The translations under genes were made by a program, and so were the position numbers. A stretch of 32,860 nt of DNA from an uncultured Acetatifactor sp. (GTDB lineage Bacteria; Bacillota; Clostridia; Lachnospirales; Lachnospiraceae). Below the pieces are notes generated by a model. It was not told the DNA's origin. It did not search any database and was given only the letters and a program-made list of their open reading frames with translations. Shown piece after piece: positions 17,176-26,000 of the stretch; the first letter of the stretch is position 1, and each line of letters begins with the position of its first letter. The stretch is from contig CAJUIA010000038.1 of the NCBI GenBank assembly GCA_910586485.1, forward strand, positions 1-32,860. The letters run 5' to 3'.

Positions 17176-17354
17176 ATTTTCCTTTGCGGCTGTATCAGCA
17201 AAACTCGCAAACCCGCGCTTTTATGCGGACATTCTGTCCGCATCGCGCTCTTTGTCCGATTTTATCGGACGTTTGCTCGTTAATGCCGCAGGAAAAACAA
17301 ATGCCGCTTTCAAGTGACGGCACGTCACTTTGCGCATATTTTTCCTTTGCGGCT
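17167..17354. repeat. 25/26-bp direct repeats bracketing three perfect hairpins
   Basis: TTTGCGCATATTTTCCTTTG... (17167-17191) recurs with one extra T at 17329-17354, both ending in GCGGCT. Between them are three perfect 3-nt-loop hairpins: ATGCGGACA/TGTCCGCAT (17223-17243), GTCCGAT/ATCGGAC (17254-17270) and AAGTGACG/CGTCACTT (17312-17330). On the minus strand each repeat carries AAAGGA-AAA(A)T-ATGCGCAAA, a complete translation-initiation site. It may be a duplicated leader or an interspersed element with direct-repeat ends. Confidence 0.75.
17221..17337 (-). CDS. Candidate 38-codon small ORF in the leader of the DUF6044-like gene
   Basis: ATG at 17337 follows AAAGGA (17343-17348) by 5 nt. 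It encodes a basic peptide beginning MRKVTCRHLKAAFVF and ending in DRMSA. The frame covers three perfect short hairpins, so the DNA may be selected for structure rather than for the peptide. No family recognised. The predicted transcription start is close to the binding site, leaving a very short 5' end. Confidence 0.3.
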   Translation of the reverse strand: MRKVTCRHLKAAFVFPAALTSKRPIKSDKERDADRMSA

Positions 17355-17363
17355 ATTATATCA
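17355..17363 (-). promoter_or_regulatory. Extended -10 promoter for the DUF6044-like gene
   Basis: On the minus strand TGATATAAT (TGN plus TATAAT, with the hexamer at 17355-17360). No good -35 hexamer is seen at the standard distance. Transcription from here gives a leader of about 210 nt containing the repeats, hairpins and small ORFs. Confidence 0.5.
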
Positions 17364-17393
17364 TGATTGCGGACACTGCACCATCTATTTATC

Positions 17394-17594
17394 AGTAACA
17401 GTTCAGCCCCCCAGCAACCTGACAATGCCAGCCGCCCATTATTCTCATTCGGACACGCTTTCGCTTGAGGCTCGACGTAGCGGTACATAAGCAAGCACAG
17501 TGCGCTTGCTAAGTACCGACGTCTTGCACAGTCCGCATTGAGAACAATGGGCGGCTGCCATGTGTTATCTGCTTACGGGGGGCTGAACTGTTAC
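17394..17594. mobile_element. MITE-like foldback element with 7-bp target duplication
   Basis: About 200 bp with 18-bp perfect terminal inverted repeats GTAACAGTTCAGCCCCCC (17395-17412 and, inverted, 17577-17594). The arms continue as an imperfect palindrome: AGCCGCCCATT(A/G)TTCTCA blocks, then a central GACGT-GCGGTAC-TAAGCAAGC hairpin with an apex near 17500. ATTTATC flanks both sides (17387-17393 and 17595-17601), as expected of a target-site duplication. No transposase is encoded, so it is a non-autonomous (MITE-like) element as inferred. Its right end is 29 bp before the rplJ -35 box. Confidence 0.8.
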
Positions 17595-17623
17595 ATTTAT
17601 CGGCGTTTTTTGCGGATGAGGAC

Positions 17624-17652
17624 TTGACAGGGAAAAGGGAATGTGTTATTCT
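17624..17652 (+). promoter_or_regulatory. Promoter of rplJ-rplL
   Basis: TTGACA (17624-17629), a 17-nt spacer and TATTCT (17647-17652), with TGT immediately before the -10. This is a strong sigma-A promoter that drives the L10 leader and rplJL independently of rplKA. Confidence 0.88.
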
Positions 17653-17659
17653 GTGCAAT

Positions 17660-17820
17660 GTCGCAAGACAAAAGCCGAAGACAGTAGGTCCCATAAGAGT
17701 GCCTCATGGACGGGGTTGCCCCATGGACGGGGTGCCGCGGGATAAGTTCAGGAGAACGCCTACCGAGGAAAGAGTTTTTACCAAGACTTTTTACCTTCCT
17801 GTCTTAGGGAAGGTTTTTTT
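17660..17820 (+). promoter_or_regulatory. L10(L12)4 ribosomal protein leader
   Basis: The conserved blocks AAGACAGTAGGT (17678-17689) and CCTACCGAGGAAAGAG (about 17759-17774) match the Gram-positive L10 leader. GTAGG pairs with CCTAC, bringing together the kink-turn region bound by the L10-L12 complex. AAGACAG (17678-17684) is also complementary to CTGTCTT (17799-17805) in the downstream terminator, a possible antiterminator pairing. Two repeated CATGGACGGGG segments (17705-17733) lie in the middle and can pair with GCCCC-type strings. It governs rplJL by feedback from L10. Confidence 0.88.
17793..17820 (+). terminator. Attenuator terminator of the L10 leader
   Basis: Stem ACCTTCC (17793-17799) / GGAAGGT (17808-17814), an 8-nt loop and seven Ts. 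It lies between the promoter and rplJ, so it acts as a conditional terminator. Confidence 0.88.
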
Positions 17821-17883
17821 CTTAATAGAAAACTCCTTTCGGCAGGGGAATATCCCCACACAATTCTATAAGGAGGTAAAAAA

Positions 17884-18429
17884 ATGGCAAAGGTTGAATT
17901 AAAACAGCCCATCGTAGAGGAAATTTCAGCCAGCATCAAGGATGCTCAGTCCGTTGTTCTGGTTGATTACCGCGGACTGACCGTTGAGCAGGATACGCAG
18001 CTCCGCAAGAGCCTGCGTGAGGCGGGAGTCATTTATAAAGTGTATAAAAATACCTTTATGACTCGTGCTTTTAAGGACACTGCATTTGAAGGCCTGACCC
18101 AGTATCTGGAGGGACCCAGCGCAGTGGCAATTTCGGCAGACGACGCAACGGCGCCTGCAAGACTGCTGGCAGAGTTCGCGAAGAAGGCAGATAAGCTGGA
18201 GATCAAGGCCGGCGTGGTGGAAGGCACCGTGTACGATGCGAAGGGAATCGCATCCATCGCAAGCATTCCTTCCAGAGACGTACTTATTTCCAGACTGCTT
18301 GGCAGCATGCAGAGCCCCATCACCAACTTTGCTCGTGTCATGAATCAGCTGGCCGAGAAAGGCGGCGCTTCCGCAGCAGAGGCAGCTGCGCCTGCTGAAG
18401 AGGCGGCAGAAGCACCCGCAGCGGAATAG
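17884..18429 (+). CDS. rplJ: 50S ribosomal protein L10
   Basis: A 181-residue base of the L7/L12 stalk. The N-terminal rRNA-binding region has VVLVDYRGLTVEQDTQLRKS (about 22-41) and YKVYKNTFMTRAF. The C-terminal part carries helix residues for L12 dimers and ends in an Ala/Glu-rich tail. Slightly longer than the 165-175 usual in Bacillota because of the tail. ATG at 17884 with AAGGAGGT upstream. Confidence 0.97.
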   Translation: MAKVELKQPIVEEISASIKDAQSVVLVDYRGLTVEQDTQLRKSLREAGVIYKVYKNTFMTRAFKDTAFEGLTQYLEGPSAVAISADDATAPARLLAEFAKKADKLEIKAGVVEGTVYDAKGIASIASIPSRDVLISRLLGSMQSPITNFARVMNQLAEKGGASAAEAAAPAEEAAEAPAAE

Positions 18430-18476
18430 TTGAAACCGAAACAATAATAACAATGAATAAAACGGAGGAAAATAAA

Positions 18477-18854
18477 ATGGCTAAATTAACAGCTCAGGAA
18501 CTGATTGATGCGATCAAAGAGTTGACCGTATTAGAGTTGAATGACCTTGTAAAGGCTTGTGAGGAAGAGTTCGGCGTATCCGCAGCAGCAGGTGTTGTGG
18601 TTGCGGCAGCAGGTCCCGCAGCAGGCGCTGAGGCAGAAGAGAAGACTGAATTTGACGTAGAGCTGACCGAGGTTGGCGCAGAGAAGGTTAAGGTAATCAA
18701 GGTGGTACGTGAGGTTACCGGTCTTGGCCTGAAGGAAGCTAAGGATCTGGTAGACAGCGCTCCCAAGGCTGTAAAGGAAGGCGCTTCCAAGGAAGAGGCT
18801 GAAGAGCTTAAGAAGAAGCTTGAGGAAGTTGGAGCGAAGGTTACTCTGAAGTAA
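18477..18854 (+). CDS. rplL: 50S ribosomal protein L7/L12
   Basis: A 125-residue stalk protein that recruits translational GTPases. It has an N-terminal dimerisation helix (LTAQELIDAIKELTVLELND), an Ala-rich hinge (about 35-55) and the C-terminal domain with EKVKVIKVVREVTGLGLKEA and VDSAPKAVKEG. The chosen start is ATG at 18477, with GGAGG at 18464-18468. An upstream in-frame ATG at 18453 would place the binding site inside the gene and is rejected. Confidence 0.98.
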   Translation: MAKLTAQELIDAIKELTVLELNDLVKACEEEFGVSAAAGVVVAAAGPAAGAEAEEKTEFDVELTEVGAEKVKVIKVVREVTGLGLKEAKDLVDSAPKAVKEGASKEEAEELKKKLEEVGAKVTLK

Positions 18855-18891
18855 TCTGGCATACATCTCGAAACGAAAAGACTGACAGGAA

Positions 18892-18924
18892 GGCCCCCAT
18901 TTGTATATGGGGGCCGTATTTTTT
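18892..18924 (+). terminator. Intrinsic terminator after rplL
   Basis: Perfect 9-bp stem GGCCCCCAT / ATGGGGGCC with a 6-nt loop, then GTATTTTTT. It separates rplJL from the rpoB promoter. Confidence 0.92.
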
Positions 18925-18946
18925 GGAAATCCCTTACAAATTTTGC

Positions 18947-18975
18947 TTGACCCATTGACAAGTTTGTGATATTAT
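18947..18975 (+). promoter_or_regulatory. Promoter of rpoB-rpoC
   Basis: TTGACC (18947-18952), a 17-nt spacer and TATTAT (18970-18975), with TGA before the -10. A second TTGACA at 18955-18960 has no correctly spaced partner. The leader before rpoB is about 62 nt. Confidence 0.7.
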
Positions 18976-19044
18976 AGACGATGCACTATTGTGCAGAGCT
19001 ATGCCTTTTTGGCGGCAGAAAAGAAAGAACGGGGTGAAGTGTCA

Positions 19045-22000
19045 ATGGAAAAAAACAGAATACGTCCGGTAGCCGGTTCCAAGGTTATGCGTATGAGTTA
19101 TGCGAGACAGAAAGAGGTTCTGGAGATGCCGAACCTGATCGAAGTCCAGAAGGACTCCTATCAGTGGTTCCTTGACGAAGGATTGCGCGAGGTCTTCGAC
19201 GATATTTCTCCTATCGCTGATTACAGCGGCTCATTAAGTCTGGAGTTCGTGGATTTTGAACTCTGCAGGGATGACGTAAAATATTCTATTGAAGAGTGTA
19301 AAGAAAGAGACGCCACCTATGCGGCGCCCTTGACGGTTACCGTCCGCTTATACAACAAAGAGAAAGAAGAAATCAGTGAGCATAAAATTTTCATGGGCGA
19401 CCTTCCCCTGATGACGGAGACAGGTACTTTTGTGATTAACGGCGCGGAGCGTGTAATCGTAAGCCAGCTGGTCCGTTCTCCCGGCATTTATTATGCCATC
19501 AGTCATGACAAGCTGGGCAAGAGGCTGTTTTCCTGCACAGTGATTCCTAACAGAGGTGCATGGCTGGAGTATGAGACGGATTCCAATGATGTGTTTTACG
19601 TGCGCGTGGACAGAACCCGTAAGGTCCCCGTAACCGTGCTGGTTCGTGCGCTGGGCATTGGCACCAACGACGAAATTCGTGAAGTATTCGGCGACGAGCC
19701 GAAGATAGAAGCAAGCTTTTCAAAGGACACTGCCGAGAACTATCAGGAGGGTCTGTTAGAGCTGTATAAAAAGATCCGTCCCGGAGAGCCCTTGAGCGTG
19801 GAGAGTGCGGAAAGCCTGATAAATGCAATGTTTTTTGATCCCCGCAGATATGATCTGGCAAAGGTGGGAAGATATAAATTTAACAAAAAGCTGGCATTCA
19901 AAAACAGGATCAGAAATCAGATTCTGGCTGCGGACGTGGTGGATCCTGCTACGGGAGAGGTGCTGGCTGCTGCCGGCGATAAGGTGAGCGCAGAGCTGGC
20001 CGATACCATCCAGAATGCGGCAGTTCCTTTTGTATATGTACAGACAGAGGAGAGGAACGTGAAGGTCCTTTCCAATATGATGGTGGATATAACTGCCTTT
20101 GTAGACTGTGATCCCAAGGATTTTGGTATCCATGAGAAGGTTTATTATCCTGTGCTGAAGCAGATTCTGGATGAGTTTGGCTCGGATCCGGAGAAGCTTG
20201 CAGAAGCCATTAAGAAAAACGTACATGAGCTGGTTCCCAAGCATATAACCAAGGAAGATATTATTGCATCCATTAATTATAACATTCATCTGGAGTACGG
20301 CCTGGGCAATGATGATGATATAGACCATCTGGGCAACAGGCGGATCCGTTCAGTGGGCGAGCTGCTGCAGAATCAGTACCGCATTGGTTTATCCAGGATG
20401 GAGAGGGTGGTCAGGGAGCGGATGACAACCCATGACACGGATGATATATCTCCCCAGTCCCTGATCAATATTAAGCCGGTTACCGCTGCGGTGAAGGAGT
20501 TTTTCGGCTCATCCCAGCTGTCACAGTTTATGGATCAGAACAATCCCCTTGCGGAGATCACGCACAAGAGGCGTCTGTCTGCACTGGGGCCCGGCGGTCT
20601 TTCCAGAGATCGTGCGGGATTTGAGGTCCGTGACGTGCATTATTCCCATTACGGGAGAATGTGTCCCATCGAGACTCCTGAGGGTCCCAATATCGGTTTG
20701 ATCAACTCCCTTGCCAGCTATGCTCATATCAATGAGTACGGCTTTGTGGAGGCGCCCTACAGAAAGATTGACAAAACAGATCCACAGAATCCGGTGGTCA
20801 CAGACGAGGTGGTTTATATGACCGCGGACGAAGAGGATAATTATCATGTGGCTCAGGCCAGCGAGGCCCTGGATGCAGAGGGGCATTTTGTCCGTAACAC
20901 CGTGTCCGGACGTTACAGGGATGAGACCTCGGAGTATCCCCGTTCCATATTTGACTATATGGACGTGTCACCCAGAATGGTGTTCTCCGTGGCTACGGCA
21001 TTGATTCCCTTTCTGCAGAATGACGACGCAAACCGTGCGCTGATGGGCTCCAACATGCAGCGTCAGGCAGTGCCTCTTTTGACGACGGAGGCTCCCGTGG
21101 TAGGTACAGGCATGGAGCCCAAGACCGCTACGGACTCCGGCATGTGTATTCTTGCAAAGAAAGCAGGTACGGTGGATTATGTATCCTCCAACCTGATCAG
21201 AATCACATATGACGACGGTGAGAAGGCAGAATTTCGGCTGACGAAATTCTCCCGTTCCAACCAATCCAACTGTTATAATCAGAAGCCCATTGTCTTTAAG
21301 GGGGATCATGTGGCCGAGGGTCAGGTGATTGCGGATGGACCTTCTACTGCCAAGGGAGAGCTTGCCCTGGGAAAGAATCCGCTGATCGGCTTTATGACCT
21401 GGGAGGGTTATAACTACGAGGATGCCGTTCTTTTGAGCGAAAGACTGGTACAGGAGGATGTATACACATCCGTACACATTGAGGAATACGAGGCAGAAGC
21501 CCGTGATACCAAGCTGGGACCCGAAGAGATTACCAGAGACGTTCCCGGCGTGGGCGATGACGCTTTAAAGGATCTGGACGACAGAGGCATCATCCGCATC
21601 GGTGCGGAGGTCCGCGCCGGAGATATTCTGGTGGGGAAGGTGACCCCTAAGGGAGAAACGGAGCTGACGGCGGAAGAACGACTGCTGAGAGCAATTTTCG
21701 GCGAGAAGGCCAGAGAGGTCAGAGATACTTCCCTGAAGGTGCCTCATGGCGAGTATGGTATTGTAGTGGATGCCAAGGTGTTTACCAGAGAGAACTGCGA
21801 CGAGCTGTCTCCCGGCGTGAACATGGCAGTCCGTATCTATATTGCACAAAAGAGAAAGATTTCCGTGGGCGACAAGATGGCAGGACGCCACGGCAACAAG
21901 GGTGTGGTTTCCAGGGTGCTGCCGGTGGAGGATATGCCTTACCTGCCTAACGGCAGGCCGCTGGACATTGTGTTAAATCCGCTGGGCGTGCCTTCGCGTA

Positions 22001-22983
22001 TGAATATCGGACAGGTATTGGAAATTCATCTGTCCTTGGCGGCAAGGGCCCTTGGCTTTAACGTTTCCACGCCGGTGTTTGACGGTGCAAACGAGACCGA
22101 TATTATGGACACTCTGGAGCTGGCAAACGATTATGTAAATCTTCCCTTTAATGCCGCAGAGGCAAAGGAATGGAAGGCTGAGGATAAGAATACCACGGCG
22201 GACGGCAGAGAGTGGTCCGGAGAGACCTTTGAGAGTCTCCACAGTGAAGAGCTGCTTCCGGAGGTAATGCAGTATTTGGAGAATAACAGAGACCAGAGAG
22301 GTGTCTGGAAGGGCGTAACCATTTCCAGGGACGGAAAGGTCCGTCTGCGGGACGGGCGTACCGGCGAATACTTTGACAGTCCCGTTACCATTGGCCACAT
22401 GCACTATTTAAAGCTGCATCATCTGGTGGACGATAAGATTCATGCCCGCTCTACCGGCCCGTACAGCCTGGTTACCCAGCAGCCTCTGGGCGGCAAGGCA
22501 CAGTTTGGCGGACAGCGGTTTGGAGAGATGGAGGTATGGGCGCTGGAGGCATACGGTGCATCCTACACACTGCAGGAGATTTTGACGGTGAAGTCCGATG
22601 ATGTGGTGGGCCGTGTGAAGACCTATGAGGCCATCATTAAGGGAGATAATATCCCGGAGCCCGGTATCCCCGAATCCTTTAAGGTTCTGTTGAAGGAGCT
22701 TCAGGCGCTGGGTCTGGATGTGAGAGTGCTTCGCGACGATCAGAGCGAGGTCGAGATCATGGAGACCATTGATTACGGTGATACGGATTATCGCTATGAG
22801 ATGGAGGGAGACCGGAAGTATGAGGATGATTATGACAACGGTTCCCTTGGCAGGATGGGCTATCAGGCGCAGGAGTTTGATGATGAAAGTGGTGAACTGA
22901 TCAGCTCTGACGATGACAGCTTTGACGACGAGGAATTTGATTCCGAAGAAGAGGAATTTGAGGGAGACGAAGACTTCGTGTGA
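19045..22983 (+). CDS. rpoB: DNA-directed RNA polymerase subunit beta
   Basis: A 1312-residue catalytic subunit. The rifampicin-binding region (from FGSSQLSQFMDQNNP through THKRRLSALGPGG, DNA about 20500-20600) keeps the common susceptible-type Asp, His and Ser residues. GDKMAGRHGNKGVVS (near 21870-21915) and the C-terminal GGKAQFGGQRFGEMEVWALEAYGA (22490-22561) are intact. The protein ends in a very acidic tail rich in Asp/Glu. ATG at 19045 has GGGGTGA upstream. An in-frame GTG at 18991 falls near the predicted transcription start and is rejected. rpoC follows 37 bp after the stop. Confidence 0.98.
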   Translation: MEKNRIRPVAGSKVMRMSYARQKEVLEMPNLIEVQKDSYQWFLDEGLREVFDDISPIADYSGSLSLEFVDFELCRDDVKYSIEECKERDATYAAPLTVTVRLYNKEKEEISEHKIFMGDLPLMTETGTFVINGAERVIVSQLVRSPGIYYAISHDKLGKRLFSCTVIPNRGAWLEYETDSNDVFYVRVDRTRKVPVTVLVRALGIGTNDEIREVFGDEPKIEASFSKDTAENYQEGLLELYKKIRPGEPLSVESAESLINAMFFDPRRYDLAKVGRYKFNKKLAFKNRIRNQILAADVVDPATGEVLAAAGDKVSAELADTIQNAAVPFVYVQTEERNVKVLSNMMVDITAFVDCDPKDFGIHEKVYYPVLKQILDEFGSDPEKLAEAIKKNVHELVPKHITKEDIIASINYNIHLEYGLGNDDDIDHLGNRRIRSVGELLQNQYRIGLSRMERVVRERMTTHDTDDISPQSLINIKPVTAAVKEFFGSSQLSQFMDQNNPLAEITHKRRLSALGPGGLSRDRAGFEVRDVHYSHYGRMCPIETPEGPNIGLINSLASYAHINEYGFVEAPYRKIDKTDPQNPVVTDEVVYMTADEEDNYHVAQASEALDAEGHFVRNTVSGRYRDETSEYPRSIFDYMDVSPRMVFSVATALIPFLQNDDANRALMGSNMQRQAVPLLTTEAPVVGTGMEPKTATDSGMCILAKKAGTVDYVSSNLIRITYDDGEKAEFRLTKFSRSNQSNCYNQKPIVFKGDHVAEGQVIADGPSTAKGELALGKNPLIGFMTWEGYNYEDAVLLSERLVQEDVYTSVHIEEYEAEARDTKLGPEEITRDVPGVGDDALKDLDDRGIIRIGAEVRAGDILVGKVTPKGETELTAEERLLRAIFGEKAREVRDTSLKVPHGEYGIVVDAKVFTRENCDELSPGVNMAVRIYIAQKRKISVGDKMAGRHGNKGVVSRVLPVEDMPYLPNGRPLDIVLNPLGVPSRMNIGQVLEIHLSLAARALGFNVSTPVFDGANETDIMDTLELANDYVNLPFNAAEAKEWKAEDKNTTADGREWSGETFESLHSEELLPEVMQYLENNRDQRGVWKGVTISRDGKVRLRDGRTGEYFDSPVTIGHMHYLKLHHLVDDKIHARSTGPYSLVTQQPLGGKAQFGGQRFGEMEVWALEAYGASYTLQEILTVKSDDVVGRVKTYEAIIKGDNIPEPGIPESFKVLLKELQALGLDVRVLRDDQSEVEIMETIDYGDTDYRYEMEGDRKYEDDYDNGSLGRMGYQAQEFDDESGELISSDDDSFDDEEFDSEEEEFEGDEDFV

Positions 22984-23020
22984 AATAAATATGCAAATAG
23001 CTTAGAAGGGAGTACCATTC

Positions 23021-26000
23021 ATGCCAGAAGTTAAAAATGAAACAGCCTATCAGCCAATGACGTTTGATGCAATAAAGATCGGCCTGGCTTCACCGGAAAA
23101 GATTCGCGAATGGTCCCACGGCGAGATAATGAAGCCGGAGACGATCAATTACAGGACATTAAAGCCCGAAAGGGACGGCCTGTTCTGCGAAAAGATTTTC
23201 GGACCCAGCAAGGACTGGGAATGCCATTGCGGTAAATATAAGAAAATCAGATACAAGGGCGTTGTCTGTGACCGATGCGGCGTTGAGGTAACAAAATCAA
23301 GTGTCCGCAGAGAGCGTATGGGACATATCGAGCTTGCTGCTCCTGTATCCCATATCTGGTATTTTAAGGGTATCCCCAGCCGTATGGGATTGATTTTGGA
23401 TCTGTCTCCCAGGGTGCTGGAGAAGGTATTGTATTTTGCATCTTATATTGTGCTTGACGCCGGAGAAAGCGGTCTTGAGTACAAGCAGATTCTCTCCGAA
23501 AAGGAATATCAGGAGGCAAGAGAGAATTACGGAAACAGGTTTCGGGTAGGTATGGGTGCCGAGGCCATCAAGGAGCTGCTGCAGGCCATTGACCTGGAAA
23601 CCGAGGCCGTGGAGCTGAAAACGGGCTTAAAGGAATCCTCCGGCCAGAAGCGGGCCCGCATTATCAAGAGACTTGAGGTGGTGGAAGCATTCCGTGAATC
23701 CGGCAACAGGCCGGAGTGGATGGTGATGGATGTAATTCCTGTAATCCCGCCTGACATCCGCCCTATGGTACAGCTGGACGGCGGACGGTTTGCAACCTCT
23801 GACTTAAATGATTTGTACAGAAGAATTATCAACAGAAATAATCGTCTGAAGAGACTGCTGGAGCTGGGAGCCCCGGACATCATTGTCCGCAACGAGAAGA
23901 GAATGCTGCAGGAGGCAGTGGATGCGCTGATTGATAACGGCAGAAGAGGGCGGCCCGTTACCGGCCCCGGCAACAGAGCCTTAAAGTCCCTTTCCGATAT
24001 GCTTAAGGGCAAATCCGGACGTTTCCGTCAGAATCTGCTGGGAAAGCGTGTGGACTATTCCGGACGTTCCGTTATTGTGGTGGGCCCCGAACTGAAGATC
24101 TACCAGTGCGGCCTGCCCAAGGAGATGGCCATTGAGCTGTTCAAGCCTTTTGTGATGAAGGAGCTGGTGGCAAAGGGGATCAGCCAGAATATTAAAAACG
24201 CCAAGAAGCTTGTGGATAAGATGGACACCCAGGTATGGGATGTGCTGGAGGAGGTAATTAAGGAGCATCCTGTGATGCTGAATCGTGCGCCGACACTGCA
24301 CAGACTGGGCATTCAGGCATTTGAGCCTATCCTGGTGGAGGGTAAGGCCATTAAGCTGCATCCGCTGGTGTGTACCGCATTTAATGCGGACTTTGACGGC
24401 GACCAGATGGCAGTGCATCTCCCTCTGTCCGTGGAGGCGCAGGCGGAGTGCCGCTTCCTGCTGTTGTCTCCCAATAATCTGTTAAAGCCCTCTGACGGCG
24501 GTCCCGTGGCCGTTCCCTCTCAGGATATGGTCCTGGGCATTTATTACCTGACCCAGGAAAGGCCGGGAGCAGTGGGCGAGGGCAAGTACTTTAAGAGTGT
24601 GAACGAGGCGATACTTGCCTATGAAAATAAGTCCTGTACCCTGCATTCCAGAATTCATGTGCGCGTGAGCAAGACAAATGCAGACGGAAAGGTGATTACC
24701 GGGAATGTGGAGTCCACCCTGGGCCGTTTCATTTTTAATGAAATTCTTCCTCAGGATTTAGGTTATGTGGACAGGACAAAGCCAGAAGAGTTTCTGAAGC
24801 TGGAGGTTGATTTCCACGTAGGCAAGAAGCAGCTGAAGCAGATTCTGGAGAAGGTCATCAATACCCATGGAGCCGTAAGGACGGCAGAGGTGCTGGATGA
24901 CGTGAAGTCCATTGGCTATAAGTATTCCACCAGGGCGGCCATGACCGTGTCCATCTCGGATATGACCGTGCCGGAGCGGAAGGCAGAGCTGCTGGCGGAG
25001 GCACAGGATACGGTTGATAAGATCGCTGCTAACTTCCGGAGGGGCTTGATTACCGAGGAAGAGCGTTACCGTGCGGTGGTGGAGACCTGGAACGAGACCG
25101 ACAAGGAGCTGACGGACGTGCTGCTGGCCGGGCTGGACAAATATAACAACATCTTTATGATGGCTGACTCCGGTGCCCGTGGATCCAACCAGCAGATCAA
25201 GCAGCTGGCAGGTATGCGTGGACTGATGGCGGATACCACCGGCCGTACCATCGAGCTGCCGATTAAGTCTAATTTCCGTGAAGGCCTGGATGTACTGGAA
25301 TACTTCGTGTCCGCGCATGGCGCCCGCAAGGGCTTGTCCGATACCGCGCTGCGTACCGCAGACTCCGGTTATCTGACCAGACGAATGGTGGACGTATCGC
25401 AGGAGCTTTCCATCCGTGAGACGGACTGCAGCGAAGGGAAGGACGAAATCCCCGGCATTGTGGTCAAAGCCTTTATGGATGGCAAGGAGACCATCGAGAG
25501 CTTAAAGGACAGAATTACGGGAAGATACTCCTGTGAAGATATTTACGATAAAGACGGCAATCTGATTGTAAAGCATAACCATATGATTACTCCCAGCCGT
25601 GCGGCAAGGATATTAAGTGTGGGCGTGAACGAAGCAGGCGAGCCTGTGGAGGCGGTGAAGATCAGAACGATTTTGACCTGCCGTTCCCATGTGGGCATCT
25701 GTGCAAAGTGCTACGGCGCAAATATGGCTACCGGTGAGGCGGTGCAGGTTGGCGAGGCAGTGGGTATTATTGCCGCGCAGTCCATCGGCGAGCCTGGAAC
25801 ACAGCTGACCATGAGAACATTCCATGCAGGCGGCGTTGCCGGTGACGATATTACCCAGGGTCTTCCCCGTGTGGAGGAGCTTTTCGAGGCTCGTAAGCCC
25901 AAGGGTCTTGCGATCATCGCAGAGTTTGCCGGCAAGGTGGAGATCAGGGATACCAAGAAAAAGAGAGAAGTGGTCATCAGTAATGACGAGACCGGTGAAT

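Noticed and set aside
18955..18960. TTGACA as the rpoB -35 box
   Set aside because: The nearest -10-like sequences are only 9-12 nt away. TTGACC at 18947 has the correct 17-nt spacing.
18991..19044. Upstream GTG start for rpoB
   Set aside because: It lies about 9 nt from the predicted transcription start with no binding site. ATG at 19045 has one and gives the canonical N-terminus.
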